A stretch of 64,000 nucleotides of DNA, from contig NZ_JAKRCW010000002.1 of the NCBI RefSeq assembly GCF_022346425.1, positions 124,001 through 188,000 on the forward strand, written 5' to 3'. This document shows, in pieces, positions 53,762-62,854 of this stretch (its first letter is position 1; every line of letters begins with the position of its first letter). The position numbers were made by a program, and so were the translations under genes. Under the pieces are notes generated by a model. That model was not told where the DNA came from and made no database searches. It saw only the letters and a program-made list of their open reading frames with translations. The DNA is from Pseudoglutamicibacter albus. GTDB lineage: Bacteria > Actinomycetota > Actinomycetes > Actinomycetales > Micrococcaceae.

Positions 53762-53777
53762 TCGCCGTATCCCGCGG

Positions 53778-54710
53778 TTAGGCCATCAAAAGCTTATGCA
53801 ACACGAGCGCAAGCGAGAACAGCACAGCGAAAACCACCTGGATCAGGCTCGTTTTAGCCAACGCAGGGATGAGGTCGCGGCGGTCTTCGGCAGTCAGGAC
53901 CGCCGCACATGGCTTGAACGCAACCACGAACGTCAATAACACCACAAAGAACCACACGTTCGTGACAAACCCGAGTGCCACCGGCCCCACGATCGAAACA
54001 ACGATCATCAGAACATAGACCAACCGCGCAAGACGATCCCCAAGACGCACCGCCAACGTCCGCTTCCCGGCAACACGGTCAGTCGGTAGGTCGCGGATGT
54101 TGTTGACCATCAGCAAGGCGGTCGCGATCAACCCAACCGAAATCGCGCCAAGCCAGGAATGCCCAGACAAATAACCCAACTGGGTGTAGGTTGTCCCGAC
54201 GGTTGCTACGAGCCCAAAGAAAATGAAGACAAACAGCTCGCCCAAACCCAGGTAACCATACGGGTTCTTACCACCCGTATAACCCCACGCGGCCGCGATC
54301 GCGAGCGCCCCCACGATCAACAAAACCCACGTCTGTGTCATCCACACAAGCCCCAGGCCCGCCAGGGCCGCGAGCCCGAAGCATAGGAACGAGGCGTACT
54401 TGACCGCCCGCGGGCTCGCCGCACCAGACCCGGTGAGCCGGAACGGACCCACACGCTCGCTATCGGTGCCGCGCACGCCATCGGAATAGTCGTTGGCGTA
54501 ATTCACACCGATCTGTAGCAGCAGCGAGACCACCAGGGCAAGCAACGCCGGAATCCACTTGACCGTACCCGAAGCCGCGAAACCAGCCGCGACACCCACC
54601 AGCACCGGTGAAACAGCCATCGGCAACGTCCGGAGGCGGGCGCCAGAGATCCATTGTGAGGCAGTGGCCACGAAGAACGAGGTCCTTTCGATAGGAGAGC
54701 GGGCGGACAT
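53778..54710 (-). CDS. menA: 1,4-dihydroxy-2-naphthoate polyprenyltransferase
   Basis: 310 residues, UbiA superfamily, about nine helices. First Asp-rich motif NYANDYSDGVRGTD near residue 70 and second NIRDLPTDRVAGKRTLAVRLG near residue 205; both bind the prenyl diphosphate through Mg2+. Attaches the isoprenoid tail to DHNA in menaquinone synthesis, at the membrane. Followed on the same strand by nothing; preceded by menE and menB. Confidence 0.95.
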   Translation of the reverse strand: MSARSPIERTSFFVATASQWISGARLRTLPMAVSPVLVGVAAGFAASGTVKWIPALLALVVSLLLQIGVNYANDYSDGVRGTDSERVGPFRLTGSGAASPRAVKYASFLCFGLAALAGLGLVWMTQTWVLLIVGALAIAAAWGYTGGKNPYGYLGLGELFVFIFFGLVATVGTTYTQLGYLSGHSWLGAISVGLIATALLMVNNIRDLPTDRVAGKRTLAVRLGDRLARLVYVLMIVVSIVGPVALGFVTNVWFFVVLLTFVVAFKPCAAVLTAEDRRDLIPALAKTSLIQVVFAVLFSLALVLHKLLMA

Positions 54711-54723
54711 ACCCGCCCGCTAG

Positions 54724-56004
54724 CTAGACTAGCGCGCTTAAACGCGAAACAGCGGTTTGACGGTCCGGTTTGTGATTACTTAACCGCGGGACCGCATCAG
54801 TCTGGATCACGACGCGGGGCACAGCAACCGCTGAAACCTGCCGCCTCACAACCGTTGCGATCTCTTCCTCGGTTGCATCCCCGGAATAGATGAGCCCTAC
54901 TGTTTGCCCCCACTCAGGATGGGGGACCGGAACCACGATGGCTTCACGAACCGACGGCATCGACTCGATCGCCGCGAGAATCCGAGCAGCAGACACCTTA
55001 ACGCCGCCGGTGTTGATGACGTCATCGACCCGGCCGCGGATCTGGAGCGTTCCATCAGGCAGCAACGTGCCGAGGTCATCCGTGACATACCAACGCATCG
55101 GCCGGGCGTGCTTCAAACGAGGGTCAGGGGAGTAGGTCGCGAAATGCTGTTCGGTACGTTCAGGGTCCCCGATATACCCCGTGGCGACCTGCGGTCCACC
55201 AAGGCTCACCCGGCCCGCGGAATCGATCGAGATTGAAACACCCGGCAACGGCTTTCCGTCATACACGCACCCACCGCAGGTTTCTGCCGAACCGTACGTC
55301 AAAACGACCGGGACGCCCAACTCGCGTGCCCTTTGGAGCGTGGCCGGCGGGGTAGCGCCTCCACCCACCAGAACCGCTGTATAGCGTTTGAGCGCCTCTA
55401 CGCCCTGGGGTGATTCCAACAAGCGCGTCAACTGAGTAGGTACGAGCGATGTCAACAGCGGCGGGTGCGAGGAAGAGGCGTTCGCGCCTGCTGAGCCTGT
55501 CGCTTGCGGGTGTGCCGGTTGGGAGCGCGCGGTTTGGGCAAGCCTTTCTGTCGCTTCGGCGAAAGCCTCAACCGTGAAGCGCCAACGCAGGTCCATCGTC
55601 ACCAGCGCGGTGCCCGCGAGTACGGCACGCGAAACCACTGCAAGCCCAGCAACATAATGCAAAGGCAGAGCAAGCAACCAATGGCCCGAACCAATCCGCT
55701 GAGAAGTCGCGGCAGCTGAAGCCTTGAGCGCCTCAGCGCCTAAACCGGTGCGCTTCGGCATCCCGGTAGAGCCCGATGTGCGGATCACCGCCGCCGTACC
55801 CTCCGGCGCATCTTCCGGATGCTCGACCACGAACGGGATACCGGCTTCCGTGCTTGTGCCAGCGGTGCCGGTAATGGAGCCAGCGGGCGCCTCAACGATC
55901 TCGACCGCAGGGCCAGTACCATCCAGCGCGGCGGCGAGCCTTGCACGCACGTCCGCTACAGCATCTGCGAACTCATGCCCCGCATCGTCAGGCAAGACAG
56001 ACAC
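54724..56004 (-). CDS. menE: o-Succinylbenzoate-CoA ligase
   Basis: About 426 residues from GTG 56004, four bases after the menB stop; the frame is open further upstream inside menB. Adenylate-forming enzyme: the P-loop AVIRTSGSTGMPKRT near residue 85, YGSAETCGG near residue 225, DLGTLLPDGTLQIRGRVDDVINTGGVKVS near 320, and a C-terminal domain with the NHKPDR region carrying the catalytic Lys. It activates o-succinylbenzoate to its CoA ester, the substrate of MenB. Confidence 0.9.
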   Translation of the reverse strand: MSVLPDDAGHEFADAVADVRARLAAALDGTGPAVEIVEAPAGSITGTAGTSTEAGIPFVVEHPEDAPEGTAAVIRTSGSTGMPKRTGLGAEALKASAAATSQRIGSGHWLLALPLHYVAGLAVVSRAVLAGTALVTMDLRWRFTVEAFAEATERLAQTARSQPAHPQATGSAGANASSSHPPLLTSLVPTQLTRLLESPQGVEALKRYTAVLVGGGATPPATLQRARELGVPVVLTYGSAETCGGCVYDGKPLPGVSISIDSAGRVSLGGPQVATGYIGDPERTEQHFATYSPDPRLKHARPMRWYVTDDLGTLLPDGTLQIRGRVDDVINTGGVKVSAARILAAIESMPSVREAIVVPVPHPEWGQTVGLIYSGDATEEEIATVVRRQVSAVAVPRVVIQTDAVPRLSNHKPDRQTAVSRLSALV

Positions 56005-56008
56005 CGGA

Positions 56009-56968
56009 TCAGAAATAGTACGGGTGAGCCGACCAGTCCGGGTCACGCTTCTCAAGGAACGCGTCCCGGCCCTCAACGGCCTCATCCGTCATATAGGCAA
56101 GGCGCGTGGCCTCGCCAGCGAAAACCTGCTGACCCGCGATGCCGTCATCGACCGCGTTGAACGCGAACTTCAACATGCGGATAGCCTGCGGGGACTGCCG
56201 CGCAATATCCGCGGCATACTCCAACGCGACCTTCTCAAGCTCGGCATGCGGAACCGCCACGTTCACCGCGCCGGCATCCACCATGTCTTGAGCCGAATAC
56301 TCGCGAGCCAAGAAGAAAATCTCGCGCGCCTTCTTCTGCCCAATCTGGCGCGCCAACAACGCCGAACCATAACCGGCATCAAACGAACCAACAGTGGCAT
56401 CCGTCTGTTTGAACTTACCGTGCTCAGCCGAGGCGATCGTCAAATCCGCAACCACATGCAACGAATGACCGCCACCAGCAGCCCAGCCGTTGACGACCGC
56501 GATCACGACCTTCGGCATCGTGCGGATCAGACGCTGAACCTCAAGAATATGCAGGCGGCCTGCGCGCGCAGGGTCGATCGTCTCCCGCGTCTCACCCGCG
56601 GCATAACGGTAACCATCACGGCCGCGAATACGCTGATCCCCACCCGAGCAGAACGAATGGCCACCGTCCTTAGGTGACGGGCCGTTACCCGTGAGCAGCA
56701 CGGTTCCCACATCGCCAGTCATCCGAGCGTGATCCAACGCCCGGTACAACTCATCAACCGTCCCCGGACGGAACGCGTTACGCACCTCAGGACGGTCAAA
56801 CGCAATCCGGACCGCACCCAGATCACGCACAATGCCGCCCTTGGCATCCCGCTCAACCTGGCGGTGATACGTGATGTCCTGGAAATCGAAACCCTCAACA
56901 ACACGCCACGCGTTCGGGTCGAAAACGTCAGAAACCTTCTCAGGCAAAACGGAATCTTGATCAGTCAC
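56009..56968 (-). CDS. menB: 1,4-dihydroxy-2-naphthoyl-CoA synthase
   Basis: 319 residues, crotonase fold. IAFDRPEVRNAFRPGTVDEL near residue 53, SFCSGGDQRIRGRDGY near residue 108 (oxyanion and bicarbonate-site region), VVNGWAAGGGHSLHVVADLTIAS near 165 and the C-terminal WSAHPYYF typical of MenB. Cyclises o-succinylbenzoyl-CoA. Gene order menB-menE-menA on the minus strand. Confidence 0.96.
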   Translation of the reverse strand: MTDQDSVLPEKVSDVFDPNAWRVVEGFDFQDITYHRQVERDAKGGIVRDLGAVRIAFDRPEVRNAFRPGTVDELYRALDHARMTGDVGTVLLTGNGPSPKDGGHSFCSGGDQRIRGRDGYRYAAGETRETIDPARAGRLHILEVQRLIRTMPKVVIAVVNGWAAGGGHSLHVVADLTIASAEHGKFKQTDATVGSFDAGYGSALLARQIGQKKAREIFFLAREYSAQDMVDAGAVNVAVPHAELEKVALEYAADIARQSPQAIRMLKFAFNAVDDGIAGQQVFAGEATRLAYMTDEAVEGRDAFLEKRDPDWSAHPYYF

Positions 56969-57026
56969 ACGCCCAGTCTAGTTGACACAACACACAGCCG
57001 CCGGGCGCGCAGAAAAGCCGCAGAGG

Positions 57027-57737
57027 CTAGACCGTGACCCCGGACTGCAGTAGCGCCCACCACGCGAACCCGAATATAGCGAGGTGATACGTGACCATCA
57101 CAGCCACCGAGTTCGTTTGATCCCGGCTCACAAACTGCTTCCACCCCAGCAGTGCATCCGAAACATAGAACAAAAGGGCCGCCCCAATAACCCACCAGCC
57201 ACCAGGCTGACGAACATGAAGGGAAGCCGCCATAACCATCACTGAAATCAACACGATATAGAACGTGACCACCAGGCCCAGCCGGTCACGATGCGCGGCC
57301 CGAATCAACCGAATCCCCACAGCTAGGAAGCCAGCCACCACCACTACCGCGGCAACCCCCAGGCCAGTCCAGCCGCCCTCGGGGATCCCCGGCACAGAGT
57401 TCTGCTGAACCGGCCCAGCCCACGCACGCCACGCCAACGTCACCGCCAAAACGGTCTGCGCCCCCGCGAACGCCAACGCACCATACATGAAACGCCCGCG
57501 GTCCAACAGCAAAAGATCGCCCAGCAACGCCAAACACAGTGCACCCGCCACAAACGTTGCCGCCCACGCCGGATGCGGACGAGCCAACCCCGTCAACACC
57601 ACGCTCGCCGTCAGCAACGCAGGAACCGAGGCCTTCGTGACCCAACGCCACGTATCATCAGTACGCGGAGTCAGAATCCAGTCCACAACCGCGACAACCC
57701 CGGCAAGGACGAAACAGACAATGGCTATAAGCGACAT
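57027..57737 (-). CDS. YhhN/TMEM86-family lysoplasmalogenase-like protein
   Basis: 236 residues, seven to eight helices. ALLGDLLLL near residue 70 and FYVSDALLGWKQF near residue 190 are the two conserved blocks of the YhhN family (acidic residues in D-L-L and S-D-A-L). Animal TMEM86 members hydrolyse lysoplasmalogens; the bacterial substrate is less clear. Lies 11 bases downstream of the thioesterase gene. Confidence 0.85.
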   Translation of the reverse strand: MSLIAIVCFVLAGVVAVVDWILTPRTDDTWRWVTKASVPALLTASVVLTGLARPHPAWAATFVAGALCLALLGDLLLLDRGRFMYGALAFAGAQTVLAVTLAWRAWAGPVQQNSVPGIPEGGWTGLGVAAVVVVAGFLAVGIRLIRAAHRDRLGLVVTFYIVLISVMVMAASLHVRQPGGWWVIGAALLFYVSDALLGWKQFVSRDQTNSVAVMVTYHLAIFGFAWWALLQSGVTV

Positions 57738-57748
57738 TCAGAACGCTC

Positions 57749-58213
57749 CTAGACGTCCAAAACGAACAGGCTCGACGTCGCGCTAGCCAGCAGCGTCCCG
57801 TCTTCTGCAAATAGCTTGCCAGTAGTCACCGCAACCGAGCGGCCAGACTTCTCCACCTCACCCACAACACGTAACACACCCGAGGCCAACGTGACAGGCC
57901 GAAGCATCCGCACATGCAGATCCATCGTCGTGAAAGCGTGCCCGGGGCGGGATACCGTATCCGCAGCCAGGCCGCACGCGTTATCCAAAAGACTCGAAAT
58001 GAAACCGCCATGTCCCGAACCGATCTTGTTCAGAAACTCTGGCTTCATCTGGCATGTCAGCTCCACTGCGCCCTCGCGGGCATCCACCAAACGCACCCCC
58101 AACAACTGGTTATACGGGGCCGGCTCGATATCACCATTGATCTGAGTGTGCAACACCTCAAGACCCGAACGAGTGATATGGAGATCGCGGTGTTTGGAAT
58201 CTTCTAAAGCCAT
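57749..58213 (-). CDS. PaaI-type hotdog thioesterase
   Basis: 154 residues. Hotdog fold with SGHGGFISSLLDNACGLAAD near residue 65, the catalytic/active-site helix of PaaI/YbgC-type acyl-CoA thioesterases, and TMDLHVRMLRPV on the central strand. A PaaI enzyme salvages CoA from stalled phenylacetate intermediates; the paa genes 2 kb away fit such a role, but menaquinone DHNA-CoA thioesterase is also possible since menB is nearby. Confidence 0.85.
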   Translation of the reverse strand: MALEDSKHRDLHITRSGLEVLHTQINGDIEPAPYNQLLGVRLVDAREGAVELTCQMKPEFLNKIGSGHGGFISSLLDNACGLAADTVSRPGHAFTTMDLHVRMLRPVTLASGVLRVVGEVEKSGRSVAVTTGKLFAEDGTLLASATSSLFVLDV

Positions 58214-58295
58214 GAAACCTAGTTTAGGCGGCGCAGAGGCCTAGCTATTTCTCGGTGAACTACTACTCCTCGGCAGGGCATGGCTCAGCGACGGT

Positions 58296-59573
58296 TCACT
58301 GCTCCTCGACGAACTCCGGCTCCTCCACCGTTGCGTTGTCCGAGCGGTTACGAGCCAAACGGTCAACGATCATCGCGATGGCGCCATCGCCGGTCACATT
58401 CGCTGCCGTACCGAAGGAATCCAGCGCGATGTAGGTAGCGAACATCAACCCGATCTGGGCCTCGTTGAAGCCCAACATCGAACCCAACAAACCGGATGCG
58501 GCAGCGATCGCGCCACCGGGAACACCCGGGGCGGCGATCATCATGACACCCAACATCAAAACGAACGGCAAATACTGCCCGAACCCGGTGTCCACACCCG
58601 AAAGCATCATGACAGCCAACGAGAACAGAACGATCTTCACCATCGAACCCGAAAGGTGGATCGTTGCACACAACGGGATCACAAAGTTACACACCGGATC
58701 CGAAATCTTGTTCTTCCTAGCTGCCTCAATCGTGACCGGAATCGAGGCGGCACTCGAAGCCGTCCCCAAAGCCGTCACATACGCCGACCGCATATTCCAC
58801 AGCGAACGCAGCGGGCTGCGCCCCGCAACAGCACCAGCGATCAGATACTGAAGAACCAGAACCGCCAACGTCAAAACTAACGCGACCAAAGCAACCAGCA
58901 AGAAGTTTCTGACCACATCGCCCACAGCACCCGAAAGGGTCAGGTCCATGAAAATACCGAAAATGAACAACGGGAGACCAGGGATGATGATGTTGCGGAT
59001 CAGCTTGTCCACAATCTTGCGGAAATCAATCGCCGCATCGAGCAAAGCATTCGACTTGATCGCCGTAAGCCCCAAACCCAGAATGAACGCCAAAACCAGC
59101 GCCGGCAAAACCTCAATAGCTGGCGGCAACACGATCTCCGGAACCACCGGCTCCTCGGAAGCCTGCTGAACAATCGCGAAATAAGGGTTAATGTCCGCGC
59201 TCGCCTCGCCGATCCTCGGGGCATCACCGCCCAAGAATAACGGGAACACCGAATGAGCCACCGCATAAGCCAACAAACCGGCAGCGATCGTGGAACCATA
59301 AGCGATCCCAGCCGTCATCCCCAAAAGCTTGCCCGCTCCACGACCCAACTCAGCGATCGCCGGTAACACCAGGCCCAGAATGATCAGAGGGATCGCGAAC
59401 GTCAGAATCCCCGAAAACAGCGAGTTGTACGTCATGAAAACCCGGGCAAGCCAGCCCGGCATAATCGAGGCCCGCTCAGCCCCCTCACCATAGGTCGGTA
59501 ACGAAAACGCGATGCTCGCCGCAATAGCGAGCAACACCCACACCAGCAAAGGGATTCGACGCAACACAGACAT
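58296..59573 (-). CDS. Dicarboxylate/amino acid:cation symporter (DAACS)
   Basis: 425 residues from ATG 59573 behind AGAAGGAAT; a GTG at 59624 would add an unlikely leader. Glt fold of eight helices and two hairpins: ALGTASSAASIPVTIEAA (HP1 serine-rich), IPLCATIHLSGS (TM7, where NMDGT is usual in Glu/Asp carriers) and GVPGGAIAAASG (HP2), then NVTGDGAIAMIVD (TM8). The changed TM7 motif suggests a substrate other than glutamate, perhaps a C4-dicarboxylate or Ser/Thr-type amino acid. Divergent from the paa operon. Confidence 0.88.
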   Translation of the reverse strand: MSVLRRIPLLVWVLLAIAASIAFSLPTYGEGAERASIMPGWLARVFMTYNSLFSGILTFAIPLIILGLVLPAIAELGRGAGKLLGMTAGIAYGSTIAAGLLAYAVAHSVFPLFLGGDAPRIGEASADINPYFAIVQQASEEPVVPEIVLPPAIEVLPALVLAFILGLGLTAIKSNALLDAAIDFRKIVDKLIRNIIIPGLPLFIFGIFMDLTLSGAVGDVVRNFLLVALVALVLTLAVLVLQYLIAGAVAGRSPLRSLWNMRSAYVTALGTASSAASIPVTIEAARKNKISDPVCNFVIPLCATIHLSGSMVKIVLFSLAVMMLSGVDTGFGQYLPFVLMLGVMMIAAPGVPGGAIAAASGLLGSMLGFNEAQIGLMFATYIALDSFGTAANVTGDGAIAMIVDRLARNRSDNATVEEPEFVEEQ

Positions 59574-59705
59574 GATTCCTTCTAACAATTGGAGCAACGA
59601 GCCGCCTGCGGTCAGCCTACTCACAATGATGCCGAATAGTCACAGATCTCCCACTGCGCCGCGGCTCGTGAAACACTTGAAGAAAACACCCATGACACCG
59701 TGGCA

Positions 59706-59738
59706 GTGAATCCTCTACCCAAGGTGTGAACCCTCTAC
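59706..59738 (+). promoter_or_regulatory. Direct repeat upstream of the thiolase gene
   Basis: GTGAATCCTCTAC (59706-59718) and GTGAACCCTCTAC (59726-59738), twelve of thirteen bases equal, 20 bp start to start. The second copy ends at the AAAGGAG Shine-Dalgarno. Possible regulator site. Confidence 0.4.
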
Positions 59739-59750
59739 TAAAGGAGAACC

Positions 59751-60980
59751 ATGACTGAAGCGATGCTGGTGGGCGGCGTACGTACTCCCGTTGGACGCTA
59801 CGGAGGTGCACTGTCCTCTGTCCGTCCCGACGATATGGCAGCCCTCGTCATCAAAGAAGCCATCGAGCGTGCAGGCATCGACCCAGAAGTAGTCGACGAA
59901 GTCATCCTCGGCAACGCCAACGGTGCAGGCGAAGAAAACCGCAACGTAGCCCGCATGGCATGGCTGCTCAACGGCTACCCAGACTCCGTGCCAGGCATCA
60001 CCGTCAACCGCCTGTGCGCATCGGGCATGTCCGCGATCGCGATGGCAACCCAGATGATCAAAGCCGGCGACGCCGACATCGTGGTTGCCGGCGGTGTTGA
60101 ATCGATGTCGCGCGCCCCATGGGTCATGGAGAAACCAGCCAAGGCTTTCGCAACCCCAGGCAAGGTCCACGACACCTCGATCGGCTGGCGCTTCCCGAAC
60201 CCTAAGTTCCTCTCCGGTGAACTCTCCCGCGACGGCAAATTCACCTACTCCATGCCAGAAACCGCGGAAGAAGTTGCACGCCAGTACAACATCTCCCGCG
60301 AAGACGCCGACGTATTCGCCGCCGCATCCCACGAAAAAGCGCTCGCCGCAATCGAAGCCGGCCGCTTCAAAGACGAAATCGTCCCGGTCTCCGTATTCGA
60401 CCGCAAAGGCAATGAAACCGTCGTGGACACCGACGAAGGCCCACGCCCAGGCTCGACCCCAGAGGTGCTCGCCAAGCTGCGCCCAGTCGTCAAGGGCGGG
60501 GAAGTCGTGACCGCAGGTAACGCATCCAGCCTCAACGACGGCGCATCCGCGATCATCGTCGCCTCCGAAGAAGCCGTCAAGAAATACGGCCTCAAGGCAC
60601 GCGCACGCGTCGTATCCAACGCCGCCGCCGGCCTCGCGCCGGAAATCATGGGTATGGGTCCAGTCCCATCCACCCGCAAGGCACTCAAAAAAGCCGGCCT
60701 TGAGATTTCCGACCTTAAAGCAGTCGAAATCAACGAAGCCTTCGCAAGCCAGTCGCTCGCCTCAATCCGTGAACTCGGCCTCGATCCAGAGATCGTCAAC
60801 CGCGACGGCGGCGCGATCGCACTCGGCCACCCACTCGGATCCTCCGGCGCGCGCATCGTCATCACCCTCCTGGGGCGCATGGACCGCGAACTCGGCGAAA
60901 CCGAAGGCCGCAAACTCGGCCTAGCAACCCTGTGCATCGGCGTAGGCCAGGGGCAAGCGATCATCGTGGAGGCCGTCTAA
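59751..60980 (+). CDS. paaJ: Acetyl-CoA acyltransferase (beta-ketoadipyl-CoA thiolase type)
   Basis: 409 residues. Thiolase with the nucleophile Cys in NRLCASGMSAI near residue 89, GGVESMSRAPW, the NEAFASQ motif near residue 325, the His of GHPLGSSGARI near 360 and the second Cys in LCIGVGQGQAI near 390. In phenylacetate degradation it splits 3-oxoadipyl-CoA to succinyl-CoA and acetyl-CoA. The paa assignment comes from the neighbouring hydratase, dehydrogenase and paaZ; by sequence alone it could be FadA-like. Confidence 0.85.
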   Translation: MTEAMLVGGVRTPVGRYGGALSSVRPDDMAALVIKEAIERAGIDPEVVDEVILGNANGAGEENRNVARMAWLLNGYPDSVPGITVNRLCASGMSAIAMATQMIKAGDADIVVAGGVESMSRAPWVMEKPAKAFATPGKVHDTSIGWRFPNPKFLSGELSRDGKFTYSMPETAEEVARQYNISREDADVFAAASHEKALAAIEAGRFKDEIVPVSVFDRKGNETVVDTDEGPRPGSTPEVLAKLRPVVKGGEVVTAGNASSLNDGASAIIVASEEAVKKYGLKARARVVSNAAAGLAPEIMGMGPVPSTRKALKKAGLEISDLKAVEINEAFASQSLASIRELGLDPEIVNRDGGAIALGHPLGSSGARIVITLLGRMDRELGETEGRKLGLATLCIGVGQGQAIIVEAV

Positions 60981-60983
60981 ACC

Positions 60984-61766
60984 ATGAGCTTCGACGCAAC
61001 GGGCTTCACGGCCCTTGAGATCACCGAAAGCGAAGACCGCGTTGTAGCACGCATGAATCGCCCAGAGGTTCTCAACGCGATCGACCAAACCATGGTCGAC
61101 GAGTTCCATACCCTGTGCGGATACCTCGAACGCACCCCGAAGATCCTCATCATCACCGGGGTAGAAGCCAACGAAGAAACCGGCCAGAGGGGTATCTTCG
61201 CATCCGGCGCCGACATCGCCCAGCTACGCGAACGCCGCCGCGAAGACGCCCTCGCCGGCATCAACTCGCAGATCTTCTCCCGCATCCACCGGCTCCCGAT
61301 GCCAGTGATCGCAGCGATCGACGGTTTCGCACTCGGCGGCGGCGCCGAACTCGCCTACGCGGCCGACTTCCGCATCGCGACCCCTAAAGTCAAGATGGGG
61401 CAGCCAGAAACCAACCTCGGCATCACCGCGGCGGCAGGTGCGCTGTGGCGGCTCAAAGAACTCGTGGGCGAACCAACCGCGCTCGAACTGATCCTCGCAG
61501 GCCGCATCCTCAACGCAGAGGAAGCGCTCGAACTCAAGCTCGTGACCGAACTCCACGAACCATCCGAACTCATGGCTGGCGCCCACGCGCTCGCCGACCG
61601 CATCGGAAAGCAAGACCCGCTCGCGGTCCGGATCTCCAAGCGCGTGTTCACGATGCCGCGGGACGCCCACCCTGCCGTCGATGAGCTCGCCCAAGCGATC
61701 CTGTTCGAATCCCAAGCGAAGTTCGACCGCATGCAAGCGTTCCTTGATCGCAAGAAGAAGAAGTAG
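60984..61766 (+). CDS. Enoyl-CoA hydratase/isomerase (PaaF-like)
   Basis: 260 residues, three bases after the thiolase stop. Crotonase fold: MNRPEVLNAIDQTMVDE at the start, FASGADIAQLRE (oxyanion hole and CoA site) near residue 73, DGFALGGGAELAYAADFRIAT near residue 113 and MGQPETNLGI near 138. Both catalytic Glu positions are filled. Acts on an unsaturated CoA ester of the phenylacetate or fatty acid route. C-terminus is Lys-rich (DRKKKK). Confidence 0.88.
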   Translation: MSFDATGFTALEITESEDRVVARMNRPEVLNAIDQTMVDEFHTLCGYLERTPKILIITGVEANEETGQRGIFASGADIAQLRERRREDALAGINSQIFSRIHRLPMPVIAAIDGFALGGGAELAYAADFRIATPKVKMGQPETNLGITAAAGALWRLKELVGEPTALELILAGRILNAEEALELKLVTELHEPSELMAGAHALADRIGKQDPLAVRISKRVFTMPRDAHPAVDELAQAILFESQAKFDRMQAFLDRKKKK

Positions 61767-61781
61767 AAGGTTGCAACGTAG

Positions 61782-62636
61782 ATGAGCGATTTTCCAGCAC
61801 AAGTTGGTGTGATCGGTGGCGGCCGTATGGGGGCCGGCATCGCGCATGGTTTCTTGACCTCCGGCAGCGAGGTCATCGTCATCGAAGCGAATGACGATGC
61901 GGCCAAGGCGGCAACTGAACGCGTCGCTACCTCGGTCCAGAAGTCGATCGACCGCGGCCTGGACGGCAGCGTTGATGACTGGATGGCTAAGTTCAGCGTC
62001 TCCACGGACAAGGCTGACCTTGCAGGCCGCGAGCTCGTCGTTGAGGCTGTTCCGGAGATCTGGGATCTGAAGGTCCAGACTCTCCAGGACGCCGAGAAGA
62101 ACATGGACGAGACCGCGGTTTTGGCCTCGAACACGTCCTCGCTCTCGATCGACGGGCTCGCTAAGGAACTGGCCCGCCCAGGCCGTTTCCTGGGCCTGCA
62201 CTTCTTCAACCCCGTTCCAGCGTCCAAGCTGATCGAGGTTGTTGTAGGCCAGCAGACTGACGAAGAGCTCGTGGACGCGGCACGCGGCTGGACCGAAGGG
62301 CTCGGCAAGACCGCGGTTGTGGTCAAGGACGCCCCAGGTTTTGCGTCCTCGCGCCTCGGTGTCGCCTTAGCGCTCGAAGCGATGCGCATGGTCGAGGCCG
62401 GCGTGGCATCCGCCGAGGACATCGACAACGCGATGGTGCTCGGCTACGGGCACGCATCCGGCCCGCTCAAGACCACCGACATCGTGGGCCTGGACGTGCG
62501 CCTTGGTATCGCCGAATACCTCGAAGAAACCCTAGGTGAGCGTTTCGCTCCGCCGCAGATCATGCGTGACATGGTTGAGCGCGGTGAACTCGGCATGAAG
62601 TCCGGCAAGGGCTTCTACGACTGGAGCAAGAAATAA
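61782..62636 (+). CDS. paaH: 3-hydroxyacyl-CoA dehydrogenase (PaaH-like)
   Basis: 284 residues. NAD-binding GVIGGGRMGAGIAHGFL at the start, LASNTSSLSIDGLAKELARPGRFLGLHFFNPVPASKLIEVV (catalytic His in the HFFNP block near residue 145, Asn further on), then VVVKDAPGFASSRLGVALALEAMRM. The single-domain length fits PaaH/FadB2 rather than the large multifunctional FadB. In phenylacetate breakdown it oxidises 3-hydroxyadipyl-CoA. Followed by a terminator. Confidence 0.88.
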   Translation: MSDFPAQVGVIGGGRMGAGIAHGFLTSGSEVIVIEANDDAAKAATERVATSVQKSIDRGLDGSVDDWMAKFSVSTDKADLAGRELVVEAVPEIWDLKVQTLQDAEKNMDETAVLASNTSSLSIDGLAKELARPGRFLGLHFFNPVPASKLIEVVVGQQTDEELVDAARGWTEGLGKTAVVVKDAPGFASSRLGVALALEAMRMVEAGVASAEDIDNAMVLGYGHASGPLKTTDIVGLDVRLGIAEYLEETLGERFAPPQIMRDMVERGELGMKSGKGFYDWSKK

Positions 62637-62684
62637 ACGAACGCTCCCGGCGGGCGCGTGAGCGCGTGCTAGCTAACAACTGAT

Positions 62685-62727
62685 CAACGATGCGGGTCCG
62701 GTAGTAACCGGGCCCGCATCGTTGTTT
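62685..62727 (+). terminator. Rho-independent terminator after paaH
   Basis: CAACGATGCGGG-T-CCGG and its complement form a 16-17 bp stem with single-base bulges and a six-base loop, then TTT. Confidence 0.85.
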
Positions 62728-62818
62728 AACGGCGCTGTGACGGTGCGTTTGCGCCGCCAGAGAAGTTTCGCCTTGTGAGTGATCTGCGACTCATGCGCTG
62801 GTAGTCTGGTAAGGAAAA

Positions 62819-62834
62819 CTGACCGATCGTTCAG
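62819..62834 (+). promoter_or_regulatory. PaaR-like palindromic operator upstream of paaZ
   Basis: CTGACCGATCGTTCAG, symmetric at 14 of 16 positions, close to the CGNNCG-centred site of TetR-type PaaR phenylacetyl-CoA repressors. It lies 12 bases after TAGTCT (62802-62807), a candidate -10, so a bound repressor would block transcription start. Confidence 0.6.
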
Positions 62835-62854
62835 GAAAGGGATGTTGCATCCTT

